In this document: piece after piece, positions 17,629-26,337 of the stretch
Layout: every line of letters starts with the position of its first letter
Numbering within the stretch: position 1 is the first letter of the stretch
Assembly (NCBI GenBank): GCA_949745795.1
Contig: CATKAZ010000128.1
Coordinates: 1-38,536, forward strand
Direction: 5' to 3'
DNA length: 38,536 nt
From: an uncultured Oscillospiraceae bacterium
Lineage (GTDB): Bacteria; Bacillota; Clostridia; Oscillospirales; Ruminococcaceae
Position numbers and translations under genes: made by a program
Notes under the pieces: model-generated
What the model was told of the DNA's origin: nothing
Databases searched by the model: none
The model's input: the letters and a program-made list of their open reading frames with translations, nothing else

Positions 17629-17652
17629 AATTGAAAAAGTATTTTTTCAATT
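17629..17652. repeat. AT-rich inverted repeat
   Basis: A perfect 10-bp inverted repeat (AATTGAAAAA with TTTTTCAATT) around the loop GTAT, in non-coding DNA downstream of yccF. It could be a weak terminator for either strand or repeat debris. AT-rich palindromes are common here by chance. Confidence 0.35.
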
Positions 17653-17693
17653 TAAAAAATTTGTAAAACAAAGAAGGATTTGACAGTATAATA

Positions 17694-17728
17694 AAAAAAT
17701 GGAACTTATTAAATAAGCTCCATTTTTT
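17694..17728 (-). terminator. Intrinsic terminator of yccF
   Basis: Arms built on AAAAAATGGA and TCCATTTTTT, extended by CTTAT/ATAAG with one mismatch, form a long hairpin. T-rich sequence lies on both strands. It begins about 32 bases past the yccF stop. Confidence 0.75.
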
Positions 17729-17759
17729 CAATGTATCACAATTATTCTGTTTTGTTTTT

Positions 17760-18125
17760 TTAAGTATGCCGAACAGCAGCCCCAAACGGCATCAAAGAAA
17801 GCTTTGCTAATTTAAACATTTGTTTACCAAATGGAATTCCAATAATCGTAATAGACAATAAAACTCCTAAAAACAAATATCCGATAGCCATAGGGATTCC
17901 GCTTATTATAAGCCAAAATATATTTGCGATTAAAGACATTGCTCCTCCGCCATAGACAACTTCTTTACCGAAAGGAAAAAATGCAATAGAAGCGAATTTA
18001 AAACACTGTATTCCAATCGGAATACCAATTATAGTAATACACCAAAAGCATCCGGACAAAATCCAACTTAAACCGCTTATAAGCCCTCCCAAAATGAACC
18101 ATAATAAATTTCCTATTATACTCAT
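17760..18125 (-). CDS. yccF: YccF-domain inner membrane protein
   Basis: A 121-residue integral membrane protein made of two similar halves, each with the YccF (DUF307) pattern: an N-terminal NLLWFILGG or NIFWLIISG segment and then ITIIGIPIG or ITIIGIPFG, followed by FKFASIAFFPFG or FKLAKLSLMPFG. Four membrane segments are likely. Family function is not established. It is a single gene with its own terminator, between the pilus operon and the peptide island, and looks like ordinary chromosomal DNA. ATG start with a TAGGAGAG site. Confidence 0.88.
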   Translation of the reverse strand: MSIIGNLLWFILGGLISGLSWILSGCFWCITIIGIPIGIQCFKFASIAFFPFGKEVVYGGGAMSLIANIFWLIISGIPMAIGYLFLGVLLSITIIGIPFGKQMFKLAKLSLMPFGAAVRHT

Positions 18126-18297
18126 ATACTCACTCTCCTAAGATAAAATTACCGGTTAATATCAAAACATATTAGTATCATATAAAATATATTCTAACAT
18201 AATCTGTCTTATTTCTCAATCCGTATAAAAGAATTTAGTATGTATATATAAAATTAAAGCTCAGCATTTATGCACAGTATACAATAACTTTAATGCC

Positions 18298-18315
18298 ATG
18301 TTATATGGTACATAC
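18298..18315 (+). repeat. Left copy of an 18-bp direct repeat flanking the peptide island
   Basis: ATGTTATATGGTACATAC matches 38112-38129 at 16 of 18 positions, in the same orientation. It lies 36 bases before the small recombinase-associated gene. Large serine recombinases use short att sites beside their own genes, so this may be an att-site remnant or a shared regulatory element of the recombinase module. Confidence 0.5.
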
Positions 18316-18351
18316 CCTTGTGAATACATTATAGCAAGGTGGTGGTGGTGA

Positions 18352-18540
18352 TTGAAGTACCGTGAGTTTACTTATGTAGGAGAGCCTGCTCCGCAAATTA
18401 CAGAACAGAAATACGCAGCGTTTTATCTGCAATATCAAAAGTCAATACTTGCCTCTCTGAAAAAAAGAGAGCTGCTGACTTATTCACAATATGACCGCTG
18501 CATTGAGGAAATAGAAAATCAATACAGCAACACAAAATAA
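18352..18540 (+). CDS. Small SHOCT-like protein of a serine-recombinase module
   Basis: A 62-residue soluble protein. The C-terminal half (SILASLKKRELLTYSQYDRCIEEIE) resembles the SHOCT helical motif, in which a Leu-rich helix is followed by G/E-L-L/I-T-x-x-x-Y/F. Small proteins of this type often precede large serine recombinase genes in clostridial mobile elements (from memory). No recombinase follows here; instead a hairpin and then the convergent peptide island appear. A TTG start is chosen because AAGGTGG lies just upstream and no ATG or GTG is available in frame. Role unknown. Confidence 0.65.
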   Translation: MKYREFTYVGEPAPQITEQKYAAFYLQYQKSILASLKKRELLTYSQYDRCIEEIENQYSNTK

Positions 18541-18562
18541 AGCCAAGCTTAACCGCTTGGCT
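18541..18562. terminator. Hairpin between the small SHOCT-like gene and the peptide island (bidirectional terminator)
   Basis: A perfect 8-bp stem (AGCCAAGC with GCTTGGCT) and a 6-base loop, starting right after the small gene's stop. On the minus strand it is followed by TTTATTTT, so it can end the island operon, whose last stop is 44 bases upstream. A near-copy with a longer stem lies at 38211-38237; with flanks the two form a direct repeat of about 31 bases. Confidence 0.75.
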
Positions 18563-18605
18563 ATTTATATAGACTAAAATAAATTAAAGTTACTGCTGAA
18601 AAGGT

Positions 18606-19652
18606 TTAAGAACTTAATATTCCATATATTTCATCTTCACATGCAATAATATTCTTTAACAGATTAATATATTGATTTCCAAAAATTAAGTTTCCCTTTA
18701 GATAATCTCTGTATAAAACTCTGTACAATAACAACCAATTAGTAACAGAATTGTCCAAAGCATTTATCAATTTTGTGCCTGTTTCGTCAACATTACTGTT
18801 ATTTTCTTTTAAATAATACCATAATAATTTTCTGCGTCCTTTAATATTCCAAATTTTCCAATTTAAATATTTAACCATACTTCTGTCATATGAAGGAGCT
18901 ACAGATTCCAAGTTAATACATTCCATTTCCAATAATTCCTTTAGCTTCAGCAATGCTTGTCTGCCAAAGAAATAAGTTTCACCGTCTTCTATTTCACTTT
19001 TCAAAATATAATTATTTTTTGAATTTATAAATGCATATAACGGATCATTAATATATTTATCAATAGTATTGAAATTAAAATCAACAACAAAAATACTGCT
19101 AATATCCTTAGTCACATTATACAAAATATTTTTAGGCAAAACTCCCACTTCTTTGTTACCTGAAAATGCGTTAAATCTGCCAAACGATATTACACTGGGA
19201 TTATCTATATAGAAAAAATTATCCGTATCTTCACCGACAATTAAAAATACATGATGTGTTCTGATTTGATTAAGCTTATAAGTTTCATCAAAAAATGATG
19301 AATACGGCAGTCTTTCAACAATTGTTTTAATAATCGGTATTTCGCCGGAATTTAAAATTTCACTGACTTTATTAACGGTATTTTCATTTTCTTCATATTC
19401 TTTTAATGAAAATAAATTTTTATTAAAATTATTTTCAATCGTTTCAAAACAAGCGATACTGTTATCATTATATAAACTTAATTTAACAGTAATTTCATTT
19501 AAAAATGCCTTATAATAATCATTGCGAAAATTATATTTATTTTTCAATATTACATATGCACTTTGTACGATGCAATCTCCAAGAGAATCCACAATTTCAT
19601 CTGCCGTACCGTCATCATTATAATAATAATGCATACTCAAATAATCTTTCAA
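18606..19652 (-). CDS. BtrH-like acyltransferase (butirosin biosynthesis H family)
   Basis: About 348 residues, soluble. The N-terminal half resembles the BtrH N-terminal, C39-peptidase-like fold: a Cys helix (LGDCIVQSAYVIL), then a PIIKTIVERLPY strand and HHVFLIVGEDTDNFFYIDNP, matching the family's His and Asp signature. BtrH moves an acyl group from an acyl carrier protein to an amine in butirosin assembly. An ACP and two adenylating enzymes are encoded at the other end of this operon, so a similar transfer onto the peptide or a sugar is plausible. A TTG start at 19652 is chosen because AAAAGGGGG ends 6 bases before it. An upstream ATG at 19691 would overlap the previous gene by 26 bases. 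Fold call is moderate. Confidence 0.68.
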   Translation of the reverse strand: MKDYLSMHYYYNDDGTADEIVDSLGDCIVQSAYVILKNKYNFRNDYYKAFLNEITVKLSLYNDNSIACFETIENNFNKNLFSLKEYEENENTVNKVSEILNSGEIPIIKTIVERLPYSSFFDETYKLNQIRTHHVFLIVGEDTDNFFYIDNPSVISFGRFNAFSGNKEVGVLPKNILYNVTKDISSIFVVDFNFNTIDKYINDPLYAFINSKNNYILKSEIEDGETYFFGRQALLKLKELLEMECINLESVAPSYDRSMVKYLNWKIWNIKGRRKLLWYYLKENNSNVDETGTKLINALDNSVTNWLLLYRVLYRDYLKGNLIFGNQYINLLKNIIACEDEIYGILSS

Positions 19653-19665
19653 GGCAATCCCCCTT

Positions 19666-20613
19666 TTACTGCCAATTTTCCATAACAGCATTTATTTTAA
19701 CCGGTTCATCATATTGATCATCCCAGTACCAATAATAAGTATCACATTCAGGCAGCCCTTTATCCAATGCCCTGACAGACAATACAAAACGATTTCCCTT
19801 TGCATCCAAAGCATAGATTGTAACACCGCCTCTGAAATCGGTTTTTATAGCTCTTAAATCATTTAATGCCTCATAACAAGCTTCTTTCAATGTCATATTC
19901 ATTTTTAAATAAAGGATAACAGATCTTGCGGTATTAGACCTTAAGGTCAATTCTCCCATACCGGTACAAGCAGCTGCTCCGTATCTATTATCAGCATAAA
20001 TACCTGAACCGATAACAGGTGAATCTCCGAGTCTTCCGGGATATTTAAAGCTCCAGCCGCTTGTACTTGAACCGGCACTGAAATTTCCGTCATTATCCTG
20101 AGCAAGAAAAACTGTAGTCCCTTTTGCCGTTTTATTATTTGCAGTTAACATTGACAATCTGATTAAACTTACGTCCGGCCAATTATTTGATTCACATAAA
20201 TTACGGTTCATATTAAGCCAGTCAGTCCAGTCCTTATAAGTGCGCACTGTAAGATTGTCTCCTGATTCCGCATTGCAATCCTCAGCGAATTTAGCCGCAC
20301 CGTTTCCGGCAAGAAAAACATGCGGCAATTTTTCCATTACATTTCTGGCGACGGAAATGGGGTGTAAATATCCGGACAAAGCTCCAACTGCTCCCGCATT
20401 AAGCGTTAAACCATCCATAATGCCGGCATCCAATTCTACTGTTCCAAGCAGATTCGGATGCCCTCCATATCCTACCCATCCTGCTTCTGGATCAGATTCC
20501 ACTAATCTAATTCCGGATTCAATAGCATCCAATGAGGAAAAATTCCGATTAAGCATTTGAACAGTCTTATTGATTCCATTTGCTGCCACTGAATTAGTCA
20601 ATAATACCGCCAT
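19666..20613 (-). CDS. Ntn-type N4-(beta-N-acetylglucosaminyl)-L-asparaginase / isoaspartyl peptidase
   Basis: A 315-residue Ntn hydrolase of the glycosylasparaginase family. The alpha part (about 1-165) has DAIESGIRLVESDPE and GYGGHPN. The beta part has the signature SAGSSTSGWSFKYPGRLGDSPVIGSGIYAD and then ACTGMGE. The autocleavage and nucleophile Thr is expected in GTT (about 165-167), in place of the usual DTIG or GTVG; the residues after it (VFL) are unusual. The family hydrolyses GlcNAc-Asn or beta-aspartyl bonds. No signal peptide, so cytosolic. It overlaps the glycosyltransferase gene upstream by 20 bases, so a role on a glycosylated or isoaspartyl intermediate is an attractive guess. 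Confidence 0.85.
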   Translation of the reverse strand: MAVLLTNSVAANGINKTVQMLNRNFSSLDAIESGIRLVESDPEAGWVGYGGHPNLLGTVELDAGIMDGLTLNAGAVGALSGYLHPISVARNVMEKLPHVFLAGNGAAKFAEDCNAESGDNLTVRTYKDWTDWLNMNRNLCESNNWPDVSLIRLSMLTANNKTAKGTTVFLAQDNDGNFSAGSSTSGWSFKYPGRLGDSPVIGSGIYADNRYGAAACTGMGELTLRSNTARSVILYLKMNMTLKEACYEALNDLRAIKTDFRGGVTIYALDAKGNRFVLSVRALDKGLPECDTYYWYWDDQYDEPVKINAVMENWQ

Positions 20614-21607
20614 AAAACATACTTTCCTTTTCCTTTAATAATTTTTCAGTCAAATTATTGTCAATATCCTTTGCTCTATAAATATAATCTTTTGAAATTT
20701 CATTTTCACCGTCTATAGCCATTGATTCTGATTTTCTTAAACAGAATCTGACCTTTATCTCTTTTATTTGTTTATCTGTCAAGCTTCCGTTCTTAAAAGC
20801 TATATCCGCTGCCGCTTGAATACTTCTCATATCAATAATACTCTTAATCATATTAAACGTATGCGTTCCCCCTGAGGAACTTCTTGATCTGGACCCGTTA
20901 ATCGTTTGCGGTATCCTATACCCGCTGGGAATCAAAGGAGTGTAAACAAATTGATACCCTGCTGCAGAATATGTAAGCCAAGTATAATAATCCTCCGACA
21001 CCCTTTCAATAGGAAACGGATGCTTTAACGCCGCTTCGGTACGAACGCTTGTAGACGATGTAAGATTAACATATCCGGTTTCAATTGCAATTCTTATCCA
21101 TACATTTTTTCCCTGCGGCGGATTTTTGGAATGGCTGTCAAGTATTTCCTGAATTGACGGTATAATTTTATTTTTTGGTACAATATTGCTTTTATCATCA
21201 ATTACCTGAAATGTACTGTAAACAACTCCGGCATCCTGCTGACGGCTGAATATCTCTCTTGTAACCTCAAGTCTTTTGGGATGGGAAATATCATCTTGGT
21301 CAAGGTATAAAACAAACGGACAGCCCAATTCAAAAGCTGTTTTAATACCGATGTTCCGAGCATTTCCGGGTCCCAGATTTTCCGATAAAAAAATAACTTC
21401 CATCTTGTCGGAAAAGTCCTTTTTCATCTGTTTTAAAAAGCTTATTGCTTTTTCAGACGTTGAGGCGTCATCAATTACAATTACTTTCCAATCATTATCG
21501 GTTTGTAATTTTATACTGTTTAAAGCTTCTGAAAACCATTTAAGTTCTATCTCGTTTCCGTCATTATAATGCGGCACTATAAACGCACCTGCTTCATTTA
21601 TCGACAT
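20594..21607 (-). CDS. Family 2 glycosyltransferase
   Basis: A 337-residue GT-A fold transferase. The N-terminus has the family 2 pattern: FIVPHYNDG start, KVIVIDDASTS, LGPGNARNIGI and the metal-binding LYLDQDD (about 97-103). The C-terminal half is helical and less typical. No membrane segment, so it works on a cytosolic acceptor with a nucleotide-sugar donor. It overlaps its neighbours by 14 and 20 bases, meaning tight translational coupling with the second glycosyltransferase and the asparaginase-like enzyme. Acceptor unknown; in this operon the Cys/Ser/Thr-rich peptides are the obvious candidates (inference). Confidence 0.88.
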   Translation of the reverse strand: MSINEAGAFIVPHYNDGNEIELKWFSEALNSIKLQTDNDWKVIVIDDASTSEKAISFLKQMKKDFSDKMEVIFLSENLGPGNARNIGIKTAFELGCPFVLYLDQDDISHPKRLEVTREIFSRQQDAGVVYSTFQVIDDKSNIVPKNKIIPSIQEILDSHSKNPPQGKNVWIRIAIETGYVNLTSSTSVRTEAALKHPFPIERVSEDYYTWLTYSAAGYQFVYTPLIPSGYRIPQTINGSRSRSSSGGTHTFNMIKSIIDMRSIQAAADIAFKNGSLTDKQIKEIKVRFCLRKSESMAIDGENEISKDYIYRAKDIDNNLTEKLLKEKESMFYGGIID

Positions 21608-23171
21608 ACATAATTTCCTTTTTAAACGGCATAAGCAAGCCTTTATAAGTCAGGGTATTTAACATCTCAAAAGTATTTTCATGATTATATGTACTTATCA
21701 GTTCCTTGACAGTGCAACCCTTGTCAACCGATTCAAGGAATTTCAATTCATTGTCATTTAAACTCCAATCACACAATTCAAACGACTGATTCCAGCGGGG
21801 ATCATATGATTTAAACTGTCCGTTTGTTACCGACCAGTCAAATCCCTTTGAAATAATATCCTCCTGATTCCACCGGATATTATCTGCTTTTTCTGTTGCA
21901 CATTTTGAAACAATCAAATCATAATGTTCAAAATCCAATTTTGGATGAAGATACTCCCAGCTTACGCACCGTGTAGCACCATAGAGATTTTTTATATCAT
22001 CAGACATTTTTTTCATAATCGGATTCAGCTTTATTTCCGATTCATTCATACTTCCTGACATAAATTCATCATATGTTTCGGATATCAGGTTTTGAATTCT
22101 TTCGGCAAATAATGTATAGGAATAATTATTTAAAACATTTTTTCTTGCATTAAATCCCATTTGTTTTAATCGTTCAGGATCATTGATTAATAATTCTATT
22201 CTGTTTTTAATTTGCTCTGTATTAATTCTCACACCATTTTTCGATAGAATTGTTTGAATACTAAATCCGGTTACATTATCTTTAATAGTATCCTTTAGTC
22301 CGCCCCAATCGGTACCTATCACAGGCAAACCGCATACCTGCATTTCAACAGGAGTATAACCGAAATTTTCACTGATTAAAGTAGTCAAATTAATTCCCAC
22401 ATCAGCCATACAAATCATTTCCGAATAAGTTTCGGGAATATTCTGATTATCAAACATTATAATTCTCGAATTAAGATTAAACTCATCAGCCATTTTATAA
22501 AATTCATTTTTAGAATCAGGCGACGGTTTTTCAGAAAATTCAGGTATATAAAAATTATCAAAAGAACCCATAAACATTAAATATAAGTTTTTATATTTAT
22601 CTTTCATATCTCTAAGTATACTTAGAAGCAACAGGGGATTTTTCTGTAGATTAATCCTTCCGCAGTACAGCATAATAAAAGCATCTTCCGGAACATTATA
22701 TTTTTTTCGCAGTTCTGATTTATTTGATCTGGGATAAAAAATCGAAGTATCCACACCAAAAGGTATAAAGCATGACTTTAAACTATTATCCATAACAAAT
22801 TCTTCAAATATACTCTGACATGCAGTAGAATTTAATATAATCGAATCATAGCTTCTGAAACTGTTTTTGTTGTCATAAATCCAATGACCGCCTTTTTGCA
22901 TTGACCCCAAACCGTAAGCAACAACAGGAAACTTTTTCAATGTTCTGTCTACAGAGTAATACGGAGATAATGTCATTAATAAATCAATTTTTTTAACAAA
23001 TTCTCTGTATCTGCTATCGTTTTCTACTTTATATGAATCAATTTCCAAAACTTCTATTAAATATTTTTCCTGTAGTATGTTAATTGACTGTTCCCAAAGC
23101 TTTCCTACACTTATGTACGGCGGATCGCCTCTCGTATCCAAAAGAACGCCGATAATAGGTTTATTTTTCAT
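21594..23171 (-). CDS. GT4-type glycosyltransferase with a C-terminal PqqD-like helical domain
   Basis: A 525-residue protein. Residues 1-375 are a GT-B glycosyltransferase with a family 4 C-terminal half: FGVDTSIFYP, MLYCGRINLQKNP, and the donor-site ENFGYTPVEMQVCGLPVIGTDWGG. An extension follows (about 395-525), rich in Trp, Asp and Ser. Its last 50 residues (ELKFLESVDKGCTVKELIS, then MLNTLTYKGLLMPF) resemble the winged-helix pattern of PqqD-like RiPP recognition elements. If so, this enzyme would bind a leader peptide and glycosylate the RiPP; that is inference. Starts ATG after AAAGGGG and overlaps both neighbours by 11-14 bases. Confidence 0.85.
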   Translation of the reverse strand: MKNKPIIGVLLDTRGDPPYISVGKLWEQSINILQEKYLIEVLEIDSYKVENDSRYREFVKKIDLLMTLSPYYSVDRTLKKFPVVAYGLGSMQKGGHWIYDNKNSFRSYDSIILNSTACQSIFEEFVMDNSLKSCFIPFGVDTSIFYPRSNKSELRKKYNVPEDAFIMLYCGRINLQKNPLLLLSILRDMKDKYKNLYLMFMGSFDNFYIPEFSEKPSPDSKNEFYKMADEFNLNSRIIMFDNQNIPETYSEMICMADVGINLTTLISENFGYTPVEMQVCGLPVIGTDWGGLKDTIKDNVTGFSIQTILSKNGVRINTEQIKNRIELLINDPERLKQMGFNARKNVLNNYSYTLFAERIQNLISETYDEFMSGSMNESEIKLNPIMKKMSDDIKNLYGATRCVSWEYLHPKLDFEHYDLIVSKCATEKADNIRWNQEDIISKGFDWSVTNGQFKSYDPRWNQSFELCDWSLNDNELKFLESVDKGCTVKELISTYNHENTFEMLNTLTYKGLLMPFKKEIMYVDK

Positions 23172-24372
23172 TGCAGTTCCCCTTTACTAAAGTTTTTGGC
23201 GCCGAATCATTAGTTTTAAAGTTTGCCGCATACGTACGGAAGAATTTTATATACATAAAAAACGTTTTTATAAACATTATAACTGTAAAAATTCCCAACA
23301 CAAATAAAATCATATTAAAATTCAGTATTAATTCCTGATAATAATTCCATCTATCCTCTAATCTTATTCCATGAACAAAATTCAGCATATACTCATAATA
23401 ATAAGTAATATCGCATATACGGTCATGTTCGGGTATAAAACCCTCCGGTACGTACAATTTAAACGTACATAAAACTGTTATTGTAATTACACCCGCAATG
23501 CATAATAAAGTACTTAATATGCTGAATTTTATATTTTTCAGCGAAACTGCATTGTTTAAACCTTTAACGGATCTAGTTAAGACTTGTATATTTTTTATAA
23601 TTACCGAGCAAAGCTTTATTACGGCAATTAGTCCGATAATAAAAATTATAATATTAAAAACCTGCTGCAATAATTTTTTTGAAGAGTTTAAATCATTCAA
23701 TTTATATAAATCAAGCTTATTATTTAAATGGGCATTTAATTCTTGAATTTCCTTATTGCCGACTGATCCGTTATTACTTTTAACATAAAAGCTTTCAACT
23801 TTATTTGTATCGTTAACATCAGTCTTATAATATACCGGTACAAAAACTGTTTCAAGACCATTAGAGGACAAATCACTTATAAAACCTTTGTTATTCTCAT
23901 ATACTCCGGAAATAGTCTTAGTTTCACCGTTTAATATCATTTGACAGCCGATAATATCTATACTTTTGTATAACAAATTTGCCAGACTATCGCTTATTAC
24001 AATTGCATCAGATTCCGAAATGACTTCGGAAAAAAAATTGCCCTTTATTATATTTATATTATGAATTTCAGGATAATGTTCATCTGTAAGAATAATATTA
24101 ACATCATCAGATAAAAGTGAAGTATGATATGCTTCAGCTGTTCCGCTCCTGCGATTCTGTACGTTTAATGTCATAGTATCATCTAAATCATAAACAGCGT
24201 CTTTTATTTCAGAAAGCGTTATATGAGACATATCATTTACAGACACATACTCCACAGCTTCAGGCAGTATTGATATAACTTGCTGACGAACTGAAATACA
24301 CATAAACATAAAAAGGGCAAAAACTATTGTGTATATAAATAATTTAAGCTTAGAATACTTAGTTATAATCAC
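23161..24372 (-). CDS. FtsX/MacB-like ABC permease without an adjacent ATPase
   Basis: A 403-residue membrane protein with the MacB/FtsX layout: one N-terminal membrane segment (about 9-29), an extracytoplasmic core (about 35-235, including AIVISDSLANLLY and a SGVYENN segment), then three membrane segments (about 236-260, 280-302 and 345-372). MacB-type permeases pair with an ATPase and a HlyD/MacA-like adaptor. The adaptor gene is directly upstream (4-base ATGA overlap), but I see no ATPase gene in this half of the operon. It may use an ATPase encoded elsewhere, or have become a non-transporting partner. Confidence 0.78.
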   Translation of the reverse strand: MIITKYSKLKLFIYTIVFALFMFMCISVRQQVISILPEAVEYVSVNDMSHITLSEIKDAVYDLDDTMTLNVQNRRSGTAEAYHTSLLSDDVNIILTDEHYPEIHNINIIKGNFFSEVISESDAIVISDSLANLLYKSIDIIGCQMILNGETKTISGVYENNKGFISDLSSNGLETVFVPVYYKTDVNDTNKVESFYVKSNNGSVGNKEIQELNAHLNNKLDLYKLNDLNSSKKLLQQVFNIIIFIIGLIAVIKLCSVIIKNIQVLTRSVKGLNNAVSLKNIKFSILSTLLCIAGVITITVLCTFKLYVPEGFIPEHDRICDITYYYEYMLNFVHGIRLEDRWNYYQELILNFNMILFVLGIFTVIMFIKTFFMYIKFFRTYAANFKTNDSAPKTLVKGNCNEK

Positions 24373-25439
24373 CGTACTACCCTCACAGTCTCCCCGGATG
24401 TAAGGGCTCTTGATGATGATACAACAACTTCACTATAAGTGCTGATATCATCGCCGTTTATAGCCGACTTCACATTATTTTTTTCCAATTGGTCTACTTT
24501 AACTTCTTTAACATAATATTCTTCACCAAATAAACCGTCTCTGGTTTGTAAAACATATACCACCTTATCTCTATTTTCATTTATAGAAATTGCATTTAAA
24601 GGAACAACATTTTCATATAAATCCGAGGAAATAATATAATTAACTTTAATTTTCTGTCCCTCATAAAACTTTTTATTACTGTTATCTATATCCGCATAAA
24701 AGAAATACTGCTTTTTTTCAGTATCATATTCTCTTTTAGCAACTATGGTTTGAGCTGTTTTTTCTTCAGTTGTCGGCTTACCTTCATACCACGCAGTTTC
24801 CTTATAGGTTAACTGTATCTCATCTCCGACTCTGCAAAGTACATCGTCTGTTCCGCCAAAAGAAAACTTAACAGACATACTTTGAGCTTCATCTGTGATT
24901 TCCGCCAAGATATCGCCTTCCTTGGTCAAATCGCCGTTATTTACCTTTACTTCAGATATAACACCATTATTTTCAGCATAAACTTTTCCGTCATAAGGAA
25001 CCTGCTCTTTATACAATTCAAGCTCTTTTTCGACAATTTCCAATTCATCTTCAAGCTTAGCACGATCTCTGTACGATAACCATTCAGAAAGCTGATCTTC
25101 AAGTTTTTGGATCTCAAGTTCTTTCTTTTGAATATTTATATCATACTCTTTACTGTCCACTTTAAAAAGAGCGTCCCCGGCTTTAACTTCATCATTTTCT
25201 TTTACAAAAACTTCTGTTATTTTTAATGGAACATTGTAACATATTTTCTGACTATCAACCATTACCTCGCCATCTGCACCTGATGAAACCGGAAGCTTTT
25301 CCGCAGCGGGGTTTGTCACCTCTACATAAGGAAGAGACATGTTATAAATTGATTTTGAAAGAAAAGTACACAAGAGCAATATAATCAATACAATAACAGA
25401 TATTTGAATCAAAACTTTTTTATTATTTTTTTGTTCCAT
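24369..25439 (-). CDS. HlyD/MacA-like membrane-fusion adaptor
   Basis: A membrane-anchored adaptor of 356 residues. N-terminal membrane segment (about 10-30), split lipoyl/barrel-sandwich motifs (ITEVFVKENDEVKAGDALF and ISEVKVNNGDLTKEGDIL), a coiled-coil hairpin between them (KKELEIQKLEDQLSE to VEKELELYKEQ), then beta-barrel and membrane-proximal domains. In Gram-positives such proteins work with MacB-like permeases in peptide export or resistance. The start at 25439 is chosen because AGAGG lies 9 bases before it; an ATG two codons earlier is only 3 bases from that site. Confidence 0.88.
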   Translation of the reverse strand: MEQKNNKKVLIQISVIVLIILLLCTFLSKSIYNMSLPYVEVTNPAAEKLPVSSGADGEVMVDSQKICYNVPLKITEVFVKENDEVKAGDALFKVDSKEYDINIQKKELEIQKLEDQLSEWLSYRDRAKLEDELEIVEKELELYKEQVPYDGKVYAENNGVISEVKVNNGDLTKEGDILAEITDEAQSMSVKFSFGGTDDVLCRVGDEIQLTYKETAWYEGKPTTEEKTAQTIVAKREYDTEKKQYFFYADIDNSNKKFYEGQKIKVNYIISSDLYENVVPLNAISINENRDKVVYVLQTRDGLFGEEYYVKEVKVDQLEKNNVKSAINGDDISTYSEVVVSSSRALTSGETVRVVR

Positions 25440-25467
25440 TAACATTCACCTCTACAGTAAAATTCAA

Positions 25468-26337
25468 TTATTTCATATTAGAATATTCAACACCTTTTAT
25501 TAAAGCGTCTTTAAAAAATAAAAACAATATAAAAACAGGAATAATTGCCAATACTCCGCACACAAAAGCTATATCTAATTTTGTATCGTTTATACGTGAA
25601 AGGAATATTGAAAGCGGATATTTCAAATAATCTTTCAAAAAAGCCAACGGCTGTTCTATCATATTCCAAGAATCTATAAAACATAATATAATTAAAGACG
25701 CTATTCCTGTTTTGGAACATGGTATAATAATTCTAACTAAAATCTGAAAATGATTTGCCCCATCAATTTTTGCCGCCTCGATCATATCATTTGGAATAGC
25801 AGAAAACACCTGTGTCAGAAGAAATACGCCAAAGGTACCGAAAATACCGGGAAGTATAACAGAAAGATAAGATCCTATAAGTCCCATTTTATCGAACAAT
25901 ATGTAATTCGGAACTAACGTTACCTGAACAGGAAGCATCATTAAAATAACTACAAGATAAAATATAGCATTTTTAAAAGGAAATTTAAACTTCGCAAGAC
26001 CATAAGCGCTGACACATGATATTATAACCTGAGCCAATACAATAGTAACCGCAATAAAAATTGAAATCCAAAATTTTATTAAATACGACGGATCAAGCAA
26101 AAAAACATCTGCATAACCAATTAAAGTCACCTGCTCCGGAATAATATGAAATTTGCCGTTGACAGATTTATTATCCGTAATCAGATTACCGAAGCTATTT
26201 AATATTTCCGACTTTCCCATTAAAGAACCGCAAATCATAAAAATGACCGGCATCAGTATTACAGCTGATAATATCAGCAAAATTATATAAGTAATAATTT
26301 TGTTATATGATATTCTGAATTTTTTAATCATATTCAA
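25468..26337 (-). CDS. Sugar-type ABC importer permease, MalG/AraQ-like
   Basis: A 289-residue inner-membrane permease with six expected membrane segments. The EAA loop is canonical: MIEAAKIDGANHFQILVRIIIP, which docks onto the ATPase. It forms a heterodimer with the permease encoded upstream (14-base overlap). Together with the binding protein this is a CUT1-type carbohydrate importer. No ATPase is encoded here; such systems often share a MsmK-like ATPase encoded elsewhere. Substrate unknown. Confidence 0.9.
   Translation of the reverse strand: MNMIKKFRISYNKIITYIILLILSAVILMPVIFMICGSLMGKSEILNSFGNLITDNKSVNGKFHIIPEQVTLIGYADVFLLDPSYLIKFWISIFIAVTIVLAQVIISCVSAYGLAKFKFPFKNAIFYLVVILMMLPVQVTLVPNYILFDKMGLIGSYLSVILPGIFGTFGVFLLTQVFSAIPNDMIEAAKIDGANHFQILVRIIIPCSKTGIASLIILCFIDSWNMIEQPLAFLKDYLKYPLSIFLSRINDTKLDIAFVCGVLAIIPVFILFLFFKDALIKGVEYSNMK

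Noticed and set aside
17555..17785. 76-codon minus-strand frame after yccF
   Set aside because: It overlaps the 3' end of yccF and spans its terminator and an AT-rich palindrome. Composition is typical of translated AT-rich non-coding DNA (Phe/Lys/Asn).
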